The notes under the pieces were generated by a model that was not told where the DNA came from, made no database searches, and saw only the letters and a list, made by a program, of their open reading frames with translations. From Strongylocentrotus purpuratus (Eukaryota; Echinodermata; Echinoidea; Camarodonta; Strongylocentrotidae): a DNA stretch of 64,000 bases. The stretch lies in NCBI RefSeq assembly GCF_000002235.5, contig NW_022145594.1, positions 17,114,501 to 17,178,500 of the forward strand. The letters are read 5' to 3'. The translations under genes were made by a program, and so were the position numbers. Within the stretch, counting starts at the first letter, position 1. Each line of letters starts with the position of its first letter. Positions 60,057-64,000 of the stretch are shown piece after piece.

Positions 60057-60778
60057 CAGTCAAACCTGCTTTAGTGACCACCTGTCTACAAAGACCACCT
60101 GTCTACAAAGGCCACATTTGTTGTTTCCCTTGAAAATGGTTTCTCATTGAATCATGTACTAAAGGAACCTGTCTACAAAGCCCACCTGTCTACAAAGCCC
60201 ACCTGTCTACAAAGGCCACTTTTTGTGTTTCCCTTGGGTGGTCGCTATAGACAGGTTTCACTGTACAAAAATGTACATGTACATGTAGGCTTTGGCCTGT
60301 GTCTGGCTAGACTTGTTTACAAACATGTCTGTGTGGCGGACAGGAACATGTGTGTTGGTGCATGATGTAAAGTGAAAGTGATCATTCTAGTGTGACTTTG
60401 AAAGCCTGAGCCCTTGTTGAATGTCATTGTATCAGGTCAATGACATGCACATGTTCAGGGACTCTACATTCAAGTGTATGTGTACAGTATGTGTCATGTG
60501 CTGCAACATGGAAGAAAGGATGAGTCAGGGTGACAGTAGTCTACATCATAGACCACAATATCAAACATGTGTAGTCCGTCTCAAAGAAGTCTACTTCAAA
60601 GACCCTATTCCATGTACGGTACTGTAAAGAGTCAGCAAAACAAAAGTGGTCTTTATAGACAGGTGGTCTTTGTAGACAGGTTCCTATAGTACGTGTTTCA
60701 ATGAGAAACCATTTTCAAGGGAAACCAAATATGTAGTCTTTGTAGACAGGTGGTCACTATTAAAAGCAGGTTTGACTG
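60057..60778. mobile_element. TA-flanked element with CAGTCAAACCTG ends
   Basis: TA flanks both sides. The left end CAGTCAAACCTGCTTTAGTG then ACCACCTGTCTACAAAG pairs with CTTTGTAGACAGGTGGTCAC then TATTAAAAGCAGGTTTGACT at the right. The arms contain several tandem GACCACCTGTCTACAAAG units. Copies of this end type are widespread in invertebrates as Tc1/mariner-like MITEs. An end fragment is at 11078-11120. Confidence 0.82.
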
Positions 60779-60977
60779 TACCAAGGATCTGTGCACAGAG
60801 AAAACGTCAGCCAATCTCCAGGAGTCTGGAGACAGAGACTACTCCTTCCAAGATTGGGATCACCACCAAACAGGGCAGCCAAGAATTGCACACAAATGTC
60901 ATTAGAGTAACAAACACCATACAGTAGCCTGCTGCTGAAATCGATGCCTGGCTTCAGATGATAGAAGGGTGTCTTAA

Positions 60978-61163
60978 AGCCCCACTGCACTACTTATAGC
61001 TACTTGCGCCCTCTATATAACAAACAATGCATAATCGGTGACCATTAGTCCCCCATGATCCTCTTTTTCTATGTTAATTGAGAGCTGATTTGATGAGACA
61101 ACCACCTGTCAAGTGACTTTGCAGGGTGGTCTAATCGCTCCTGTAAACTAGTACAGATAAGCT
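60978..61163 (+). mobile_element. 187-bp TTAA MITE family
   Basis: Flanked by TTAA (60974-60977, 61164-61167). Begins AGCCCCACTGCACTACTTAT and ends TAGTACAGATAAGCT; otherwise the same as 26040-26226 and 38528-38714. Confidence 0.85.
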
Positions 61164-61167
61164 TTAA

Positions 61168-63363
61168 AGGGCACGGTCTTGGCACTGAGGCATGTCATCT
61201 CTGCAGCAACGCTGTCCCATCGGCCGCCCATCTCAGGATGTACAGTTCGGCCAAAAGGTTTTGGCACTTTGGTTCGGGGAAAGGGATGGTGTTCATTGGC
61301 GTTCGGGAGCTTCCCGTTGTTATTTGTTCGGTTTCGTACTCATTGGATCGTATCAGGAAGCCATCAAAATGCTTTAACGAGTGACCCGAACAACGGTTCT
61401 AGGGAAGCGGGAGCGTCACAAAACGCTTCAGTGTTAAGGTTAGGGAAATATTCAAATGCCAAAATATTTTTTACTCATAGTATTTAAAAGCGAAGCCTTC
61501 AAACCATACATTATAATTATTACATGGTATGGTTCATAATATATTATTGATTTAAATATCAAGAAGTGGAAGGGAGTGATCATGGCACAAAAGTCAGTAA
61601 TCCTTTGTAAATGTTATCGGGAGAATGCCAACTTCAATAAATGATCATCTACACTCGTACAAACAGATTAACAGAACATTAAAGATGTTTAGGATAATGA
61701 ACTGTTTAAAATGATAGTAAAAATGAAATATGAACGTTTGTTCACATTTTTGCATTTGAGCGACTTGTGCTCAATCAACATTGCTCTGGACAATTTATCC
61801 TTCCGTAATTTAATCGAGATACACAGTGACAGTCATCTTCCGCAAATATTTAGAACTGCATTATCAAATTGGCAATACTATTTTGCACATTTGTTTTTGT
61901 TTCGTCTACTGTCAACTCTCACAGATTTCTATAAAATTCCTTTCAAGACTAAAATCCAGAGCAAATCTTTATAATGATTTGTAGCATTGTATGGGTCTCA
62001 AAGCTGACTCAATCCCACCTGTGGAAAGTGCTGTTCCTCTAGCCTGGGCTAGGGGTGCAATACTGTGTACAGTAAAGTGCACAATTGTAGGTTATTGACT
62101 GTTTCCTATAGATTCAGACAGCATTCATTCAAAGAAGGGGCTCTATTGTTCATATCATGCTCTCCTATAAATCAATGTGCATTGTGCGTACTCAGAGGTA
62201 CCCTCTGATGTACACTAGTACTGTACAACGTGTTCATCTAGAGTACTTGGTAAACAATTCTACAATGTTTTCCCTGTTGTATAGCATGAGGTGTCATTCA
62301 ATACACCTGGCACCCCTTTACAATGTATGTACAGTACATGTACAATGTACTGTTTCACTAAAGTTTGCAAAGTCATGAGATAATGACATTTGACACAAAG
62401 CTGCATTATTGATTCCATACTAAACAAGAACGAGTATAGGACAGACACGGTGCCGTAGTATTTGTAAGAAAAAAGTTAGTCTGTAGTATGTTGTACATGT
62501 ACTGTACATGTATGATTCTATTTTGAAGTTAATATTTCAGTAACAAAATCAATTTGACCAATTGCTCTCTTGACAACTTCAAAATTCCTAACTCTCTTTA
62601 ATACTATTAATTGGAATTTTGGTCAAACTTTCACTGACCTGTTCCTCTCATTTTTCTGCTTCTATAATACAGGCAACTACTATCAGGATGGACTTCCCCT
62701 TTAAATCTAAATGAATCTAAACCTAACCTTAAAAAATCAGCCTTAATCGTAAACTCCATATATTTGATAAATTGTCATCAGGAGGGGCATTTAAACTGCA
62801 AGCAAGCAACAAAATATTCAAGCAAACACAGATGATTCATAACAGGATCTTCAAATGTTGAAAATGATTTTGTTTTAAAAACAACACAAATATTTGCAAT
62901 CAATTGCAAATTTAAAATGACAAATCTGATTGGTTAATGGTCAGTCATTTGAACAACATGAGCATGCATTGATGATCTGGATTGGCCATTGTCCTTTTTG
63001 CGATTGATTGCAAACCTTTGTGTAGAGGGGCCTTTAATATGAGTGCCTGCCTCTTTAATTGCATGGAGGTGGATAGCCAACAAGTTTTTCTTTTGAGGAC
63101 ATGTGCGTTTCGAGAATAAGTATGTAACAATTAATAGTGCCCTGTACATTGAGAGAAACCATACAAGATAGTACAGTACAATCCGTCAAGGTTTTTTTTT
63201 TGTAAGAACTCAGGGCGTACAGCACGCAGTGTACCAATGTTCTATTACTGTAGGTAGATCTATTAAACTATTATTACATGCACATACAGTAGTTTAATAC
63301 AATAGACCCTTTGAACAAATGTTACACTAGATACAATGTATTCAAGACAGGAATAAAGACAGA
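61168..63363. other. No gene recognised
   Basis: A CpG-bearing stretch at 61180-61440 (CATCGGCCGCCCATCTCAGG) has open frames on the plus strand but no splice-bounded domain. The block near 62633-62700 repeats part of 45260-45330. The remainder is AT-rich. Confidence 0.45.
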
Positions 63364-63559
63364 CCCCAGGCCTTAAATTTCAACATTTTTAGGGCAAGGC
63401 CACTTTTCTGTAGGGCACATTCCTATATTACAGCACCAATGGGAAGAATTGGAAAGGGCACAAAAAATCTCCAAGGCCAATGAGAGGGGCATTGAGGCCA
63501 ATCAAAGGGGCATCCAAGGCCTGGCCTTGGATGGCCTTGGATTAATTTAAGCCCTGAGA
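63364..63559. repeat. Inverted-end repeat (AGGCCTTAAATTT)
   Basis: CCCAGGCCTTAAATTTCAAC at the left and AATTTAAGCCCTGAG at the right are imperfect inverted ends. Inside, AAGGCCAATGAGAGGGGCAT and GAGGCCAATCAAAGGGGCAT form a short direct repeat. Confidence 0.55.
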
Positions 63560-64000
63560 CCCATAGAACTATAGGCCAATACTACAAACAATTATGCTCC
63601 AAAGTAATTGAACACATATTGCTGAGTCATAAATGTGTATACATGTATGTGTACTTCCTAAAATGTTGCTACTAATTCTAACAACATATTTATTGACGAA
63701 ATGACAATCTACATGGTTTCCATCAAATGTACTCATAATGTACATGTATTGTAGGCCCACATGTTTTTAACTTGTGCATTTTAATAGTAATATGTACTGC
63801 ATTTTGTAACATGTGTACATGTTGTATTATAAAGTCACAGTGAGATGGACATTGAACTCAACAAGTCTCATCATTACCCTATTGTGTACAAAACTGTAGG
63901 CTACCTGCAGTTTTGGCAGTAGGGGCGCTGGTCCGAGAACGAGGATCGTCCGCATAAACAAGCATATCCGCGTACACGCTGACAAAATGCATTTTTCGCA
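63560..64000. other. Right edge; GC-rich last 90 bp unresolved
   Basis: From 63905 the composition shifts (CAGTAGGGGCGCTGGTCCGA, ATCCGCGTACACGCTGACAA). A minus-strand reading with a GCAG|GTAG junction at 63905 is open, but too short to judge. It could be a repeat end or an exon edge. Confidence 0.3.

Noticed and set aside
63905..64000. Minus-strand reading with LVYADD, like a reverse transcriptase active site
   Set aside because: Only about 30 residues before the window ends, with no neighbouring RT motifs; could be chance.

Overview
This is a eukaryotic, AT-rich, intron-rich and repeat-dense genomic window. It most likely comes from a marine invertebrate deuterostome, with sea urchin or another echinoderm my best guess. 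That guess rests on the salt-inducible kinase reading like vertebrate SIK3, the many GTACATGTAC-type repeats, long poly-G/C and CT tracts, and a high density of MITEs. No bacterial gene organisation is present.

The main gene lies on the minus strand from 21394 down to about 1480. It is a SIK3-like (AMPK-related) serine/threonine kinase, and I could assemble eleven consecutive exons whose phases all agree. They encode the kinase domain from the VAIK lysine onward (HRDLKAEN catalytic loop, [17 protein letters not shown] activation loop), then the UBA-like region, then a long regulatory tail with several RRxS/T-type sites and a Gln/His-rich C-terminus. The first exon(s), carrying the start codon and glycine-rich loop, were not found to the right of 21394 and may lie beyond 64000. 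The last exon ends either at a TAG (1480-1482) or at a splice donor four codons' worth of bases or less before it, leading off the window.

The second transcription unit is on the plus strand (55502-56637). It is a small three-exon gene of about 143 residues whose first coding exon ends directly after the ATG. It sits inside a 4.04-kb unit (54552-58592) bounded by imperfect ~34-bp terminal inverted repeats and GTACAT direct repeats, so it is probably the cargo of a DNA transposon. Seven copies of a TCTGTCC...TACGTACGTTC motif surround it. I regard this unit as the best candidate for something undescribed.

Everything else is intronic or intergenic and dominated by mobile and repetitive DNA. 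There are TTAA-flanked MITEs of several families (some with an identifiable empty site), palindromic foldback elements with TA or TTA duplications, tRNA-derived SINE pieces, fragments of non-LTR retrotransposons, a possible Penelope-like inverted pair, minisatellites and CT/GA tracts. A recurrent feature of the kinase gene is that exon edges together with their splice sites are present in several degenerate tandem copies in the neighbouring intron (exons 4, 7, 9 and 11).
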